Source: Mesorhizobium denitrificans
Lineage (GTDB): Bacteria; Pseudomonadota; Alphaproteobacteria; Rhizobiales; Rhizobiaceae
Direction of reading: 5' to 3'
DNA: 64,000 nucleotides
Assembly (NCBI RefSeq): GCF_003403035.1
Contig: NZ_QURN01000001.1
Location: 434,001 to 498,000, forward strand
Below, in pieces: positions 1 through 10,358 of the stretch. The position numbers and the translations under genes were made by a program. Within the stretch, counting starts at the first letter, position 1. The number at the start of each line of letters is the position of its first letter. The notes under the pieces were generated by a model. That model had not been told where the DNA came from and made no database searches. It worked only from the letters and a program-made list of their open reading frames with translations.

Positions 1-938
1 TCTTCAGCAATCGGAGCCATCGTCACAACGGCAAGCTCGGCCAGCGCAGGCTTGAAGATCGAAAACTGCGTTCCTCCGAATTCCTTCAATACCTGCTCCT
101 TGCTGATGTCCGCCAGACCCGCATAGATGCCGACGAGGTTTTCCGCCTCCGGCCTACCCGCCAGCCCATCGACTTCGCTTGGCAATGCATCGGGGTCGGT
201 CTTTGCCTTCTTGATCTTTTTCGAGATCGTGTCGGCATCGTCCGTCAGGTTAATGCGTGACAAATCCGAAGGGTCGGACTTGGACATCTTCTTCGAGCCA
301 TCGCGCAGCGACATGATGCGCGCGGCGGCTCCGCCGATAATCGGCTCGGTGATCGGGAAATAACCATTCACCGTCTCGTCGCCAACCTGCATTTCCACAC
401 CGAGATTGCGCGCGGCAATGCGCTCCGAAAAGTCATTGTTGAACTTCTGCGCAATGTCGCGGGTCAGTTCGAGGTGCTGCTTCTGGTCTTCGCCAACCGG
501 CACATGCGTCGCGCGATAGAGCAGGATGTCCGCCGCCATCAGGCTCGGATAGGCAAGCAGGCCGAGCGAGGCGTTTTCACGATCCTTGCCTGCCTTGTCC
601 TTGAACTGCGTCATGCGGTTCATCCAACCGATGCGCGCGACACAATTGAATATCCAGGCCAGCTCGGCGTGCTGCATGACGCGGCTCTGGTTGAAAACAA
701 TGTGCTTTTGCGGGTCGATGCCCGATGCCAGAAACGCCGCCGTAATGGAGCGCGTCTGGTCTTCCAGATCGTCGTGAACGAGCTGGGCTGTCAGCGAGTG
801 CAGATCGACGACGCAGTAAATGCAGTCGTAGTTGTCCTGCAACGCAACGAAGCGCCGGATTGCACCGAGATAGTTTCCGAGATGCAGATTGCCTGTAGGC
901 TGGACGCCCGAGAAAACGAGCGGTTTGAAGGCAGACAT
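1..938 (-). CDS. trpS: Tryptophanyl-tRNA synthetase, partial (3' end outside window)
   Basis: Charges tRNA-Trp with tryptophan in the cytoplasm, as a class I aminoacyl-tRNA synthetase. The translation starts [20 protein letters not shown] and shows the HIGH-like motif as [12 protein letters not shown] near residues 15-26. The KMSKS-type loop appears as [10 protein letters not shown] in the second half. About 312 codons are present and the frame is still open at the window edge, so only the C-terminal tail is missing. The start is the ATG at 936-938. It is the last visible member of a minus-strand run glnD-murJ-trpS, 79 bases after the murJ stop, so co-transcription is possible. Nothing unusual is seen. 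Confidence 0.96.
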   Translation of the reverse strand, partial: MSAFKPLVFSGVQPTGNLHLGNYLGAIRRFVALQDNYDCIYCVVDLHSLTAQLVHDDLEDQTRSITAAFLASGIDPQKHIVFNQSRVMQHAELAWIFNCVARIGWMNRMTQFKDKAGKDRENASLGLLAYPSLMAADILLYRATHVPVGEDQKQHLELTRDIAQKFNNDFSERIAARNLGVEMQVGDETVNGYFPITEPIIGGAAARIMSLRDGSKKMSKSDPSDLSRINLTDDADTISKKIKKAKTDPDALPSEVDGLAGRPEAENLVGIYAGLADISKEQVLKEFGGTQFSIFKPALAELAVVTMAPIAE

Positions 939-1017
939 GTCAAATTCCTCGTGGCTTGTGGAGGGCCGTTTCGCGCGCGGCGAAAATCGCGTGCGGCTTA
1001 TGGCGCAAGCGCGGCCC

Positions 1018-2616
1018 TCAATCAAGCTCGTTGTTGGTCGCAGGTGCTGTGCCAGCCTTGCGCCGCACGCTGCGCCGGATCATTCCAATGTCGGCCCCGC
1101 CAATTGCAAACGCCGCCACGAAATAAACCAGCGCGCCGCAAGCCGTCAGCATCAGCAGCGCCGGTGCCTGCGTGTGCAGCCGAACACCGCTGTGAAGATA
1201 AGGCGCGAACCATTCGCTGCCATACCACAGCACGCCTGCCATGATCGCGGAAGCGAGGAATAGGCGCGGAATGCGTTTCAGCAGCCCGGTATCCTTCCCC
1301 CAATGGCCGCGCCGCTGCAGCGTCACGAACAGCATCGCGGCGTTCAGCCAGCCGGAAACCACGGACGCCACCGCGATACCCGGCGCACCCATGCGCGGCA
1401 GCAAAGTGATCGCCAGCGCAAGGTTCACCGCCACTGAGATCGCTGCGTAGATCATCGGCGTGCGCGTGTCTTCGCGCGCAAAGAAGCCTGGCGTGAAGGC
1501 CTTGATCAACACGAATGCTGGCAAGCCCAACCCGAAAATCGCGAGAATTGCGGAGACGGTCGGCGTGCTGTTCGTCGCGGCAAACTGCCCGCGCTCGTAA
1601 AGCACGCGCACAATCGGCTCGGCTATCACCACCAGCGCTGCCGCCGCTGGCAGTGTGAGAAACAGCGTAAACTCCACCGAGCGGTTCTGCAGGTTTTCCG
1701 CCTCGGCCATATTGTTGGCTTTCAGCGCGCGCGCCAGTTCCGGAAGCAGTACGATTGCCACGGCGATGCCAACCACACCGAGCGGAAGCTGATAGATGCG
1801 GTCGGCATAGGCCAGCGAGGAAACCGCGCTGCTGACACCCGATGCAATCGCGGTTCCAACCAGCGTGTTGATCTGCGTAATACCACCCGTCACGGCCGCC
1901 GGCAGCGCAAGCAGCAGCAGTCTTTTCACGTTCGGCGTCAGGTGTGGACGGCGGAAGCCAATTGAAATGCCAGCGTGGCGCACGGCTGCCCATACAATCG
2001 CAAGCTGCACGATGCCTGCCGCCAAAACACCCCATGCCAGCGCATAGCCGATGTCGAAATCCGTCAAATCGTAATACCAGGCGTAGGCCAGCACAGAGAT
2101 CAGGATGATATTGAGAAACACCGGCGCAACCGCTGCTGCAAAGTAGCGGCGCAGTGAATTGAGCATTCCGCTCATCATTGCCGCCAGCGACATGCAGATC
2201 AGATATGGAAACATGATCGTCGCGAGCCGTACGGTCATGTCGAACTTCTGCGGTTGCTCTGCGAAGCCCGGCGCCACGCCGTATCGCACGATCAGCGGCA
2301 TGGACAATTCCATGATGATCGTCAGCGCGAGCAGCGCGGTGAACAGCACGCCGAACACTTCTTCCGAAAAGCGCTTGGCGCCATCCGTGCCGTTCGCCTC
2401 GATCTCCTTGGCAAACAACGGTACAAAAGCCGAGTTAAAGGCGCCTTCCGCAAACAGCCGCCGGAATGTGTTTGGAAACTGAAACGCGGCATTGAAAGCG
2501 TCTGCAATTGGGCCTGTGCCCAGCGCCGCCGCCATGAACATCTCGCGCGTGAAGCCGAGGATTCGGCTCATCAGCGTGCCCGACGCAACCGTGGCAAATT
2601 TCTTGACGAGGCTCAT
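1018..2616 (-). CDS. murJ: Lipid II flippase MurJ (MviN)
   Basis: Integral membrane protein of the MOP superfamily that flips lipid II across the inner membrane for peptidoglycan synthesis. The 532-residue length fits the family. The N-terminus [20 protein letters not shown] and the following GFTREMF and [20 protein letters not shown] stretches are highly characteristic of MviN/MurJ. Many hydrophobic segments follow along the whole length, consistent with about 14 helices. The start is ATG at 2614-2616. It lies between glnD and trpS on the same strand. The 189-base gap to glnD is filled mostly by an inverted-repeat element, so linkage to glnD transcription is uncertain. Confidence 0.96.
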   Translation of the reverse strand: MSLVKKFATVASGTLMSRILGFTREMFMAAALGTGPIADAFNAAFQFPNTFRRLFAEGAFNSAFVPLFAKEIEANGTDGAKRFSEEVFGVLFTALLALTIIMELSMPLIVRYGVAPGFAEQPQKFDMTVRLATIMFPYLICMSLAAMMSGMLNSLRRYFAAAVAPVFLNIILISVLAYAWYYDLTDFDIGYALAWGVLAAGIVQLAIVWAAVRHAGISIGFRRPHLTPNVKRLLLLALPAAVTGGITQINTLVGTAIASGVSSAVSSLAYADRIYQLPLGVVGIAVAIVLLPELARALKANNMAEAENLQNRSVEFTLFLTLPAAAALVVIAEPIVRVLYERGQFAATNSTPTVSAILAIFGLGLPAFVLIKAFTPGFFAREDTRTPMIYAAISVAVNLALAITLLPRMGAPGIAVASVVSGWLNAAMLFVTLQRRGHWGKDTGLLKRIPRLFLASAIMAGVLWYGSEWFAPYLHSGVRLHTQAPALLMLTACGALVYFVAAFAIGGADIGMIRRSVRRKAGTAPATNNELD

Positions 2617-2624
2617 GCAAGGAA

Positions 2625-2779
2625 CCCCTCATCCGCCAGCCGGCACCTTCTCCCACATGGGGAGAAGGCAGAACCTTTCATTCCCGGTTTCAACCTTCGA
2701 CGCTGCAAGGCAAGCGAAGCTATACAATTACCCTCCTTCTCCCCTTGTGGGAGAAGGTGCCGGCAGGCGGATGCGGGGT
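2625..2779. repeat. Interspersed inverted-repeat element, family A copy 1
   Basis: About 155 bases between glnD and murJ. The left half begins CCCTCATCCGCCAGCCGGCA and the right half ends with the near reverse complement, GTGCCGGCAGGCGGATGCGG. Each half also holds its own short hairpin (CCTTCTCCC...GGGAGAAGG type). A second full copy lies at 49831-49983 and a half copy at 11542-11588. It resembles the small palindromic intergenic elements of rhizobia and brucellae (RIME or Bru-RS type), but I cannot assign the family without a search. Confidence 0.8.
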
Positions 2780-2805
2780 ATTCTAAGCTCTGTACGCTCA
2801 TTCCG

Positions 2806-5601
2806 TTATTTCCCTGCCGTCGAAGCGCGCTCTTTTTCGGCGGGCTTTTCGCGGCTACCGGCCAGCGCTTCAAGCAGGCACGTCTGAATGGCTTTTTGCC
2901 GGGAGGGGTTTTCGATTTTCTGGCCGGTCAGGTCGGTTACGTAGAACGTGTCGATCACCTTTTCCCCAAAAGTCGTGATATGCGCCGACGCGATGTCGAG
3001 CGACAAATCGGACAGCGCCCGCGTTATTTCGGACAGCAAACCGGGACGATCCAACCCTTCTACTTCGATAACCGAAAAACGATTGGACAAGGAATTTCGG
3101 ATTGCAACGCGCGGTTCGATCACAAACGCCTTGGCACCCCGGCGTAGCTTGGTGCGCTTTTCAATAATGTCGGGCAGCCAGCTCTTGCCGCTCAGCGCAT
3201 CCTCGATCAGCCGTCCCACGCGTTCGCCCCGGCGCAATTCGTCTTCGTCGCGCTCGAACTCGCGCGCAATCAGGATTGTATCGAGCGCACGCCCATCAGA
3301 CGTGGTGAACACTTGCGCATCGACAATATTGCCGCCCGCCGCCGCGCAGGATCCCGTAATCACCGAGAGCAGGCGCGGGTGGTCCTGCGCGAGAACAGTG
3401 ATCTCCGTGACCGCCTCGAAGCGATGCACCTTCACCATGGTGGCGACTTTTCTGTCGTGCTTGTCGGCATCGCGGATGAACTCCGCATGGCGCACCTGAT
3501 CGGCAAGATCGACAGTCAGCAGATAATTATCATAGTGCAGGGCCGCATATTTCGTGCCCAGCCCTTGCGGCCAGCTACTCAACGCTTCCTCAAGCTCGGT
3601 GCGGGCGGATTGTGTACGCTCGGCGCGCGACACCTCCGAGAAGCCACCGGTCAGCAAGAGCTCCGTCTCGTAATAGAGTGTGCGCAAAAGCTGGCCCTTC
3701 CAGCCGTTCCACACGCCGGGGCCAACTCCGCGAATATCGCAAACTGTAAGGATGAGCAGCAGCTTCAACCGATCGACCGACTGCACGATGGAGGCAAAAT
3801 CATCAATCGTCTTGCGGTCGTTCAGGTCGCGAGTCTGCGCCGTCATGGACATGGCCAGATGGTTTTCCACAAGCCACGCCACAAGTTCGGTATCGGCGGG
3901 CGACAGCCCCATATGCGGGCAGATATGCCGCACGATGCGTGCGCCACCTTCAGAATGATCCTCAGGGCGTCCCTTGGCGACATCGTGTAGAAGCACGGCG
4001 ACGTAAAGAACTTCGCGATACCGGCGCAGACCCGGCATCAGCGTGTGGGAAAGCGGATGTACTTTTGCGCCTTCGCCATGCTCGATTTCAGACAGCACGC
4101 CGATGCAACGGATAAGATGCTCGTCGACCGTGTAGTGGTGGTACATCGAGAACTGCATCATCGCGACGATCTTGCCGAATTCCGGTATCAGCTTGCCGAG
4201 CAACCCGGCTTCGTTCATGCGCCGAAGGTTCAGTTCCGGGTTCCGGTCCGAGCTTAGGATATCGAGGAAAAGCCGGTTGGCTTCCTTGTCGCGCCGCAGG
4301 TTCCGGTCCACCAGATTGAGCGAGCGGGTCAGCAGTTTCAGCGCATCTGGATGAAACTCGAACCCATGTCGATCCGCAAACCAGAACAGCCGCAGCATGT
4401 TCACCGGATCGCGCTTGAACACCGCATCGTCGGAAACATTAATGCGATGATTATCGACTATGAAATCGGATGTGCCTGCAATCTTGCGCTTGCGTCGCGA
4501 GAAAGTAGCAAAAATGCGGTTGAAGCCGGGAACGTGTTTGGCCTGCTCTTCCTCAAGCGCGGCACAGAAAATGCGGGTCAGGTCGCCCACATCTTTCGCC
4601 ACGAGGAAGTAGTTTTTCATGAAGCGCTCAACCGCAGAAAGGCCGGGGTGGTCGGTATAGCCGAGCCGTGCGGCGATTTCCCGTTGCAGGTCGAAATGCA
4701 GCCGCTCTTCGGCCTTCCCCGCAAAGAAATGCATGTGGCAGCGAACCGCCCATAGAAAATCTTCGGCCTTCTTGAACTGCAAATATTCCTGTCGGGTGAA
4801 AACCTCTTTTTCCACCAGTTCCGCAGCGTCGCGCACGCGGTAGAAATACTTGCCGATCCAGAACAGCGTATGCAGGTCGCGCAGGCCGCCTTTGCCGTCC
4901 TTCACGTTGGGTTCGACCAGATAGCGGCTTTCGCCGCCCTTGGCGTGCCGCGTGTCGCGCTCGGCCAGCTTCGCCTGCACGAATTCCGGTCCCGTATTGC
5001 GCACGATCTCATTGTCAAACCGGTGCACCAGATCGTCAAACAGCGCTTTTTCACCCCAGATGAAACGCGCCTCCAGAATGGATGTGCGGATCGTCATATC
5101 CGCCTCTGACTGGCGCAGGCATTCATCCACATTGCGCGTGGCGTGGCCCACCTTCAGCCCCATGTCCCATAGCACATAGAGCATGTATTCCACGATCTGC
5201 TCGCCCCAAGGGGTCTGCTTGTAGGGCAGCAGGAAAAGCAGATCGATGTCCGAGCCGGGCGCGAGCAGCCCTCGCCCATAGCCACCAACCGCAACAATTG
5301 CCATGCGTTCGGCTGTGGAAGGATTCTGCGAGCGATAAACATGCTCGGTCGCGAAGTCATAGAGAACGCAAATAAGCTCATCCATCAACTGGCAGAGCCA
5401 TTCGGCGCATCGTGTGCCGTCGCCGGTTTTGATGAGCGCAGCCTCCGCCTCGGCGCGCCCGGCGGCAAGCTCTTCCTTCATGATGCTCAGCACTTGCGCC
5501 CGGATCGCCGGACTGGAGCCGTCGCCGCCTGAATGCGCCGTCAACGCCGTGAGTCTGGAGCGCAACGCATCCGAGTCGATAAAGGAATCAGCGGTGGCCA
5601 T
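2806..5601 (-). CDS. glnD: Bifunctional PII uridylyltransferase/uridylyl-removing enzyme GlnD
   Basis: Nitrogen sensor that uridylylates PII proteins (GlnB/GlnK) when glutamine is low and removes UMP when it is high. The 931 residues show the full architecture. The nucleotidyltransferase motif GGYGRG...GSDID is near residues 106-120. An HD phosphohydrolase domain has [14 protein letters not shown] around 537-550. Two C-terminal ACT domains follow, one beginning near [16 protein letters not shown] and one near [15 protein letters not shown]. The ATG start at 5599-5601 gives [17 protein letters not shown]. It is the first gene of the glnD-murJ-trpS run, which is a common rhizobial order. Length and motifs are intact, so both activities are expected. 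Confidence 0.97.
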   Translation of the reverse strand: MATADSFIDSDALRSRLTALTAHSGGDGSSPAIRAQVLSIMKEELAAGRAEAEAALIKTGDGTRCAEWLCQLMDELICVLYDFATEHVYRSQNPSTAERMAIVAVGGYGRGLLAPGSDIDLLFLLPYKQTPWGEQIVEYMLYVLWDMGLKVGHATRNVDECLRQSEADMTIRTSILEARFIWGEKALFDDLVHRFDNEIVRNTGPEFVQAKLAERDTRHAKGGESRYLVEPNVKDGKGGLRDLHTLFWIGKYFYRVRDAAELVEKEVFTRQEYLQFKKAEDFLWAVRCHMHFFAGKAEERLHFDLQREIAARLGYTDHPGLSAVERFMKNYFLVAKDVGDLTRIFCAALEEEQAKHVPGFNRIFATFSRRKRKIAGTSDFIVDNHRINVSDDAVFKRDPVNMLRLFWFADRHGFEFHPDALKLLTRSLNLVDRNLRRDKEANRLFLDILSSDRNPELNLRRMNEAGLLGKLIPEFGKIVAMMQFSMYHHYTVDEHLIRCIGVLSEIEHGEGAKVHPLSHTLMPGLRRYREVLYVAVLLHDVAKGRPEDHSEGGARIVRHICPHMGLSPADTELVAWLVENHLAMSMTAQTRDLNDRKTIDDFASIVQSVDRLKLLLILTVCDIRGVGPGVWNGWKGQLLRTLYYETELLLTGGFSEVSRAERTQSARTELEEALSSWPQGLGTKYAALHYDNYLLTVDLADQVRHAEFIRDADKHDRKVATMVKVHRFEAVTEITVLAQDHPRLLSVITGSCAAAGGNIVDAQVFTTSDGRALDTILIAREFERDEDELRRGERVGRLIEDALSGKSWLPDIIEKRTKLRRGAKAFVIEPRVAIRNSLSNRFSVIEVEGLDRPGLLSEITRALSDLSLDIASAHITTFGEKVIDTFYVTDLTGQKIENPSRQKAIQTCLLEALAGSREKPAEKERASTAGK

Positions 5602-5634
5602 TCGTATCCGAAAATCTCAACCGGCGCGTGCTAT

Positions 5635-5664
5635 AAACCCTTTCGACTGAAGTCGAAAGGGTTT
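5635..5664. repeat. Perfect 14-bp inverted repeat (hairpin) upstream of glnD
   Basis: The arm AAACCCTTTCGACT (5635-5648) is followed by two bases and its exact reverse complement AGTCGAAAGGGTTT (5651-5664). It lies 34 bases upstream of the glnD start and about 160 bases beyond the prfC stop. It has no good T-tract on the minus strand, so a terminator role for prfC is doubtful. It may be a mobile palindromic unit or a structure in the glnD leader. Confidence 0.75.
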
Positions 5665-5700
5665 GGGGCCGCAACCATTTGGACCCTTGAACTACCCTTT

Positions 5701-5795
5701 CCGCCACCCTCGGGCTTGTCCCGAGGATCTGCGGCGTTGAGCGGTAATGTCTAAAAACACGGTTGTGGATCCTCGGGACAAGCCCGATGATGACG
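5701..5795. repeat. Interspersed palindromic element, family B copy 1
   Basis: The left arm contains CTCGGGCTTGTCCCGAGGATC (5709-5729), itself a small hairpin. The right arm GATCCTCGGGACAAGCCCGA (5768-5787) is its reverse complement, about 40 bases further on. A related single unit occurs at 11413-11446. The element sits between the prfC stop and the glnD start. It looks like a widespread intergenic repeat and not a gene; the short reading frames across it are not credible. Confidence 0.7.
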
Positions 5796-5823
5796 CTGCT
5801 CGATCGACCCAAGGGCTTCATCG

Positions 5824-7416
5824 CTACGCCGCTTCGGTGCGAACCTGATAATCCTTCACATCGGTAAAGCGGATTGCCTTCCACCGCTCCGCCTCATAGT
5901 TCAGCGAAAAGCTGTGCTGCGCTAGAAACACCGGATCATTGTCCAGATCGCGGGCAATGTCGCCACGATGGGCGTCGATAAAGCGCTGCACTTCGGCGCG
6001 ATCATCCGCTGCAATCCAGCGACACACCGAGAACCGCGACATTTCGAAATCGACCGGCAGGCTATATTCTGCGGCCAGGCGCTCTTTCAGCACGTCCAGC
6101 TGTAGCGCGCCGACCACGCCGACAATCGCCGGAGAACCATCTTCCGGCTGGAAAAGCTGCACAACGCCTTCCTCGGCCATCTGCTGCAGCGCTTCTTTCA
6201 GCTTCTTTGCCTTCATGGCATCGCCAAGTCGAACGCGGCGCAGAATTTCCGGTGCGAAGTTGGGAACGCCTCGGAAAATAACGTCCTCGCCCTCGGTCAG
6301 CGTATCGCCGATGCGCAGCGTACCGTGGTTGGGAATACCGACAACATCGCCTGCATAGGCTTCGTCCGCAGTCACGCGGCTGCGCGCAAAAAAGAACTGC
6401 GGCGCGCTGAGGCTCATTTGTTTTCCGGTGCGCACCAGCTTGGCTTTCATGCCGCGCTCCAGCGTACCGGAGCAAACGCGCACAAATGCGATACGGTCGC
6501 GGTGATTGGGGTCCATATTGGCCTGAATCTTGAACACGAAGGAGGTCATCTTGTCCTCCGTCGCGTGTACCATGCGCGTATCCGCTTCCTGGTCGCGCGG
6601 CGGCGGCGCCCATGCGCCAAGCGCTTCGATCAAGTCGCGCACGCCGAAATTGCGCAGCGCCGAGCCGAAGAACACCGGCGTCAGATGTCCCTCAAGAAAT
6701 GCCTTGTGGTCAAACGGCCTGCACGCTTCGCGTGCCAGTTCCAGCTCTTCGATAAACGCTTCGCGGTCATTCTCGGGCAGCAATCCGGCAACCCTGTTGG
6801 AATCCGGCCCATTAACCTTTTGCCGCTCGACCTCGGCATCGCCATGCCGCACGGCATTTTCTGCCAAATGATAGGTGCCGGCAAACGACTTGCCGCTACC
6901 GATCGGCCAGGTAATCGGCGCGGTGTCCAGTGCCAGCTTATGCTCGATTTCGTCCAGAATCTCGAACGTATCGCGGGCTTCGCGATCCATCTTGTTGACG
7001 AAAGTGACGATCGGAATGTCGCGCATGCGGCAAACCTCGAACAGTTTCAGCGTGCGCGGTTCGATGCCCTTTGCGGCGTCGATCACCATCACTGCGCTGT
7101 CGACCGCCGACAGCGTGCGATAGGTGTCGTCCGCGAAATCCTCGTGACCCGGCGTATCGAGCAGATTGAAAACGTTGTCGCCATATTCGAAGGTCATCAC
7201 CGAGGTCACGACCGAAATGCCGCGTTCGCGCTCGATCTTCATCCAGTCGGAGCGCGTGTTCATGCGGTCCTTTTTGGCCTTCACCTCGCCCGCAAGCTGG
7301 ATCGCGCCGCCGAAAAGCAGCAGCTTTTCCGTCAGCGTGGTCTTGCCCGCGTCAGGGTGCGCGATAATCGCAAATGTGCGGCGGCGCGCGACCGCCTTCT
7401 TAATCGGCTCGGTCAT
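5824..7416 (-). CDS. prfC: Peptide chain release factor 3 (RF3)
   Basis: Translational GTPase that recycles RF1/RF2 from the ribosome after peptide release. The 530 residues start [20 protein letters not shown]. The G1 P-loop is [10 protein letters not shown] at residues 19-28, the G3 motif is DTPGHEDF and the G4 motif is NKMD. The length matches RF3, and the sequence lacks the extended EF-G domain IV/V arrangement. The start is ATG at 7414-7416. It is divergent from dut across about 135 bases. No anomalies are visible. Confidence 0.97.
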   Translation of the reverse strand: MTEPIKKAVARRRTFAIIAHPDAGKTTLTEKLLLFGGAIQLAGEVKAKKDRMNTRSDWMKIERERGISVVTSVMTFEYGDNVFNLLDTPGHEDFADDTYRTLSAVDSAVMVIDAAKGIEPRTLKLFEVCRMRDIPIVTFVNKMDREARDTFEILDEIEHKLALDTAPITWPIGSGKSFAGTYHLAENAVRHGDAEVERQKVNGPDSNRVAGLLPENDREAFIEELELAREACRPFDHKAFLEGHLTPVFFGSALRNFGVRDLIEALGAWAPPPRDQEADTRMVHATEDKMTSFVFKIQANMDPNHRDRIAFVRVCSGTLERGMKAKLVRTGKQMSLSAPQFFFARSRVTADEAYAGDVVGIPNHGTLRIGDTLTEGEDVIFRGVPNFAPEILRRVRLGDAMKAKKLKEALQQMAEEGVVQLFQPEDGSPAIVGVVGALQLDVLKERLAAEYSLPVDFEMSRFSVCRWIAADDRAEVQRFIDAHRGDIARDLDNDPVFLAQHSFSLNYEAERWKAIRFTDVKDYQVRTEAA

Positions 7417-7553
7417 TTTCTGGATTCCATTCGGGGCGGGCTTCTAGCAGTGCAGACGCTGCCTGTCGAGAAAGACGCGCAAGCCGTGGATATCGTGTCT
7501 TACATGCGCATTTACAATTGACCCCGCGCTTCACCCGGCCAATATCGTCGGCC

Positions 7554-8027
7554 ATGAAAATCGTCCGCGACGGTCATCCTGAAATCGGCATTGTTCGGCT
7601 CGCTCATGCCGAGAGGCTGCCTCTGCCCGCTTATGAGACAAGCGGCGCGGCCGGCATGGATTTGCGCGCCGCCGTGCCGGAAGACCGGCCTCTTGTCATT
7701 TTGGCCGGAAAGCGCGCCCTCGTGCCGACCGGCCTCGTTATGGAGATACCGGAAGGCTTCGAAGGGCAAATTCGCCCGCGGTCGGGCCTCGCACTCAAAC
7801 ACGGCATCACCTGCCTGAACACTCCCGGCACAATCGACAGCGATTATCGCGGTGAGGTGAAGGTGCTGCTCGTCAATCTGGGCGAGGATGATTTCACGGT
7901 CACGCGCGGCATGCGCATTGCACAGATCGTGTTCGCTGCTGTCTCGCGCGCCACCATCAGCGAGCGCAACACGGCAGCATCCACCGACCGTTCGTCGGGC
8001 GGTTTCGGCTCCACTGGAACAGCCTGA
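7554..8027 (+). CDS. dut: dUTP diphosphatase (dUTPase)
   Basis: Hydrolyses dUTP to dUMP and pyrophosphate, which supplies dTTP synthesis and keeps uracil out of DNA. From the ATG at 7554 the protein has 157 residues and starts [16 protein letters not shown]. All five trimeric dUTPase motifs are visible: AGMDLRAA (about 33-40), RPRSGLA (74-80), [11 protein letters not shown] (92-102), GMRIAQIVF (119-127) and the glycine-rich C-terminal [10 protein letters not shown] (146-155). An upstream in-frame TTG at 7518 is less likely because it adds residues before the conserved start. It is divergent from prfC. Confidence 0.96.
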   Translation: MKIVRDGHPEIGIVRLAHAERLPLPAYETSGAAGMDLRAAVPEDRPLVILAGKRALVPTGLVMEIPEGFEGQIRPRSGLALKHGITCLNTPGTIDSDYRGEVKVLLVNLGEDDFTVTRGMRIAQIVFAAVSRATISERNTAASTDRSSGGFGSTGTA

Positions 8028-8111
8028 CCAGCCAATCGGCTGTATCTGCCCTCTTTTTTGCAACCTTGCGCGGTAATACTGTCTTTATGCGATGAAGCAG
8101 AGGGATGAATC

Positions 8112-8918
8112 GTGGACAAGGGCGCGGCATTCAGAGAATTGCACGACAGCGTGTTCGTCATGCCGAATCCGGCAGACATCGGAACCGCAAAGCTGCTCGC
8201 AGCCTGCGGCTTCAAGGCTCTGGCGACAACCAGCGCTGGCTATGCGTGGGCGCGAGGCTTAAACGACGGCGACGTTGGCTTCGAAGCCATGATACAGCAT
8301 TGCCGGGAAATGGTCGCGGCAACTGACCTGCCGCTTTCCGCCGATCTCGAAAAGGGCAAGGGCAACAGCGCCGATAGCGCCGCCGAAACCGTGTTCGCTG
8401 CAGAGGCTGCCGGTCTTGCGGGCTGCTCGCTTGAAGATCACAGCGGTGATCCCGCCAATCCGATTTACGACTTCGATCACGCCGTGGAGCGCATCGCCGC
8501 CGCTGCCGAAGCGGCCAGATCGCTGAAGCATGACTTCGTCCTGACAGCTCGCTCCGAAAACTTTCTTTGGAGCCGTCCGAACGCCGACGACACGATCCGC
8601 CGCCTGCAAGCATTCGAGCAAGCGGGTGCGGATGTGCTTTTTGCGCCCGGCGTCTCTGACATCGGTGTTATTCGGGAAATCTGTAAAGCGGTCACGCGGC
8701 CCGTAAACGTTCTGGCAGGCAGCCCGCATTTCACAGTCGAGGCGCTTGCCGAAGCTGGTGTAAAGCGCATCTCGCTAGGGCCGCGCCTCTCCAATCTCGC
8801 TTTTGGCGCAATCGAGCGGGCCGCGCGTGAAATTCTGGACAGCGGCAAATTTGGATTCACCGCTGAAATCATGCCTTCCGCGCGTATCTCTCAAATAATG
8901 GCCGGCAAATCCAAATGA
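8112..8918 (+). CDS. PEP mutase/isocitrate lyase superfamily protein
   Basis: A 268-residue alpha/beta-barrel protein of the phosphoenolpyruvate mutase/isocitrate lyase superfamily. Members make or break C-C or P-C bonds next to a carboxylate, with Mg2+. Visible signs are VMPNPADIGTAKLLAACGF, SADLEKGKGNSADSA near 76-90, CSLEDH near 105-110 and LTARSENFLW. The isocitrate-lyase KKCGH loop with its cysteine is absent, so it is not a glyoxylate-cycle enzyme. Related proteins include carboxyvinyl-carboxyphosphonate mutase and oxaloacetate decarboxylase types; the substrate cannot be told here. The start is GTG at 8112. It overlaps the next gene by ATGA, implying translational coupling with the hydroxyproline dehydratase. 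Confidence 0.85.
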   Translation: MDKGAAFRELHDSVFVMPNPADIGTAKLLAACGFKALATTSAGYAWARGLNDGDVGFEAMIQHCREMVAATDLPLSADLEKGKGNSADSAAETVFAAEAAGLAGCSLEDHSGDPANPIYDFDHAVERIAAAAEAARSLKHDFVLTARSENFLWSRPNADDTIRRLQAFEQAGADVLFAPGVSDIGVIREICKAVTRPVNVLAGSPHFTVEALAEAGVKRISLGPRLSNLAFGAIERAAREILDSGKFGFTAEIMPSARISQIMAGKSK

Positions 8919-9913
8919 TGCTCTCCGTCGTAGACATGCATACCGGCGGTGAGCCGGTGCGGATCATCACCGCAGGCTATCCCGCTGTTCTCGGCAATTC
9001 CATTCTGGAAAAGCGTGCCTATGCGCGGGACAATCTCGACGATCTGCGCAAGCTCCTGATCTTCGAGCCACGCGGCCACTATGACATGTACGGCGCATTA
9101 CTGGTGACGCCCAGCTTGCCGGAAGCGGATATGGCCGTGCTCTTCATGCACAATGAGGGCTATTCCACCATGTGCGGCCACGCTGTAATCGCGCTAGGCC
9201 GTTACGCTGTGGAGCAGGGGCTTGTGCCGCCTGTCGAGCCTGTCACGACCGTCAATATCGAGTGCCCCTGCGGTCTGGTCCGGGCATCCGTCGCCGTCAG
9301 TGGCGGCAAGGCCGGCATGGTGTCGTTCGAGAGCGTTCCCGCCTTCCTTCTGGAGCGTGACCGCTCACTGGATCTGGCTGGCGTCGGCACGGTAAAATTC
9401 GACATTTCTTATGGCGGAGCTTTTTATGCGCTGGCCGATTGCGCGCAGTGGGGGCTGGAATTTGGGCGCAGCCGCATACGTGATTTTGTCGATGCCGCAA
9501 CCGCGTTGACCGAGGCAGTAAAGCGCACGCATTCAATCATCCATCCCGAACATGCCGACCTTGGCTTTCTATATGGAACCATTCTGACGGATGGCGGCGA
9601 CGGCAGCGGAGGCATCGCAACCCGAAACGTCTGCATATTTGCCGATGCCGAAGTTGACCGCTCCCCCACCGGCTCCGGCGTCACGGCGCGGCTTGCGGCC
9701 ATGCACGCCAGGAGCGATCTTCGCGAAGGTGAACAGCGACTGTTTGAAAGCATCACCGGTGCGCATTTTTCGGGCGAGATGGTTCGCCGCACCAATGTCG
9801 GCACGCATGAAGCGATTGTTGCGCGGGTGGGCGGACGGGCGTATTACACAGGCAGAGCGGAATACTCGCTGGAGGAGGGAGACAAGCTCGGCAAAGGATT
9901 TTTGCTGCGATGA
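8915..9913 (+). CDS. Proline racemase family, probable trans-3-hydroxy-L-proline dehydratase
   Basis: Cytoplasmic enzyme of the proline racemase superfamily, 332 residues. Racemases and 4-hydroxyproline epimerases use two cysteines. Here the first is kept in TMCGHAV (Cys87), but the second site reads DRSPTGSGVTAR with Thr252 in place of Cys. The Cys/Thr pair is the known signature of trans-3-hydroxy-L-proline dehydratases, which yield delta1-pyrroline-2-carboxylate. Assignment rests on this residue pattern and is an inference. It starts in the ATGA overlap with the preceding gene, and its own 3' end overlaps the next gene by 4 bases, so the three are likely one operon. Two ATGs lie in a row (8915 and 8918). 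Confidence 0.85.
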   Translation: MMLSVVDMHTGGEPVRIITAGYPAVLGNSILEKRAYARDNLDDLRKLLIFEPRGHYDMYGALLVTPSLPEADMAVLFMHNEGYSTMCGHAVIALGRYAVEQGLVPPVEPVTTVNIECPCGLVRASVAVSGGKAGMVSFESVPAFLLERDRSLDLAGVGTVKFDISYGGAFYALADCAQWGLEFGRSRIRDFVDAATALTEAVKRTHSIIHPEHADLGFLYGTILTDGGDGSGGIATRNVCIFADAEVDRSPTGSGVTARLAAMHARSDLREGEQRLFESITGAHFSGEMVRRTNVGTHEAIVARVGGRAYYTGRAEYSLEEGDKLGKGFLLR

Positions 9914-10293
9914 CGAACCTGCCCATCCTCTTGCTGCCCGCGATCGCGGCGCTCACGCCAATTTCTGCGTACGCCGCCAAGCTGCCAGACGCCGTGCAGA
10001 TGCAGCTTGTCATGATGCTTCAGGCAGAAATCGCACCATGCTGGACAATGCCGCCGATAGACGGAAAGGCGCCAGCACCAGTTACCATACAGGTGCTTCT
10101 GAAAAAGGATGGCTCGCTCGCGCGCAAGCCATCAGCCATCGCATTGCCGCAAGACAAAACTGCGAAGGCGCTGGCCACCAGTGCGATCCGTGCGGTTGAA
10201 AGATGCGCGCCGTTCGACAGTGTCGCGCAGCACCCGAAGGCCTATGACAATTGGCGGGAACTGCACATCAACTTCGCTCCGCTCGGCAATTGA
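9910..10293 (+). CDS. Small secreted protein with TonB/TolA C-terminal-like domain
   Basis: A 127-residue protein with an N-terminal signal sequence (MTNLPILLLPAIAALTPISA, probable cleavage after AYA). The rest resembles the TonB/TolA C-terminal fold: PVTIQVLLKKDGSL near the middle, then SAIRAVERCAPF and a final ELHINFAP strand. Two cysteines (one in PCWTMPP, one in ERCAPF) could form a periplasmic disulfide. Such stand-alone TonB-C domains occur widely in rhizobia, with unknown partners. It overlaps the upstream dehydratase by ATGA, but no functional link to it is evident. Confidence 0.75.
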   Translation: MTNLPILLLPAIAALTPISAYAAKLPDAVQMQLVMMLQAEIAPCWTMPPIDGKAPAPVTIQVLLKKDGSLARKPSAIALPQDKTAKALATSAIRAVERCAPFDSVAQHPKAYDNWRELHINFAPLGN

Positions 10294-10358
10294 ATTCTGC
10301 GCTTTTCTTTGCAAGCCAAAGCATTTAGACCCCAGCGCGTGACACAGTTGGGGCGCGC

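Noticed and set aside
6325-7521. 398-codon plus-strand frame opposite prfC
   Set aside because: Antisense shadow of RF3; no recognisable features.
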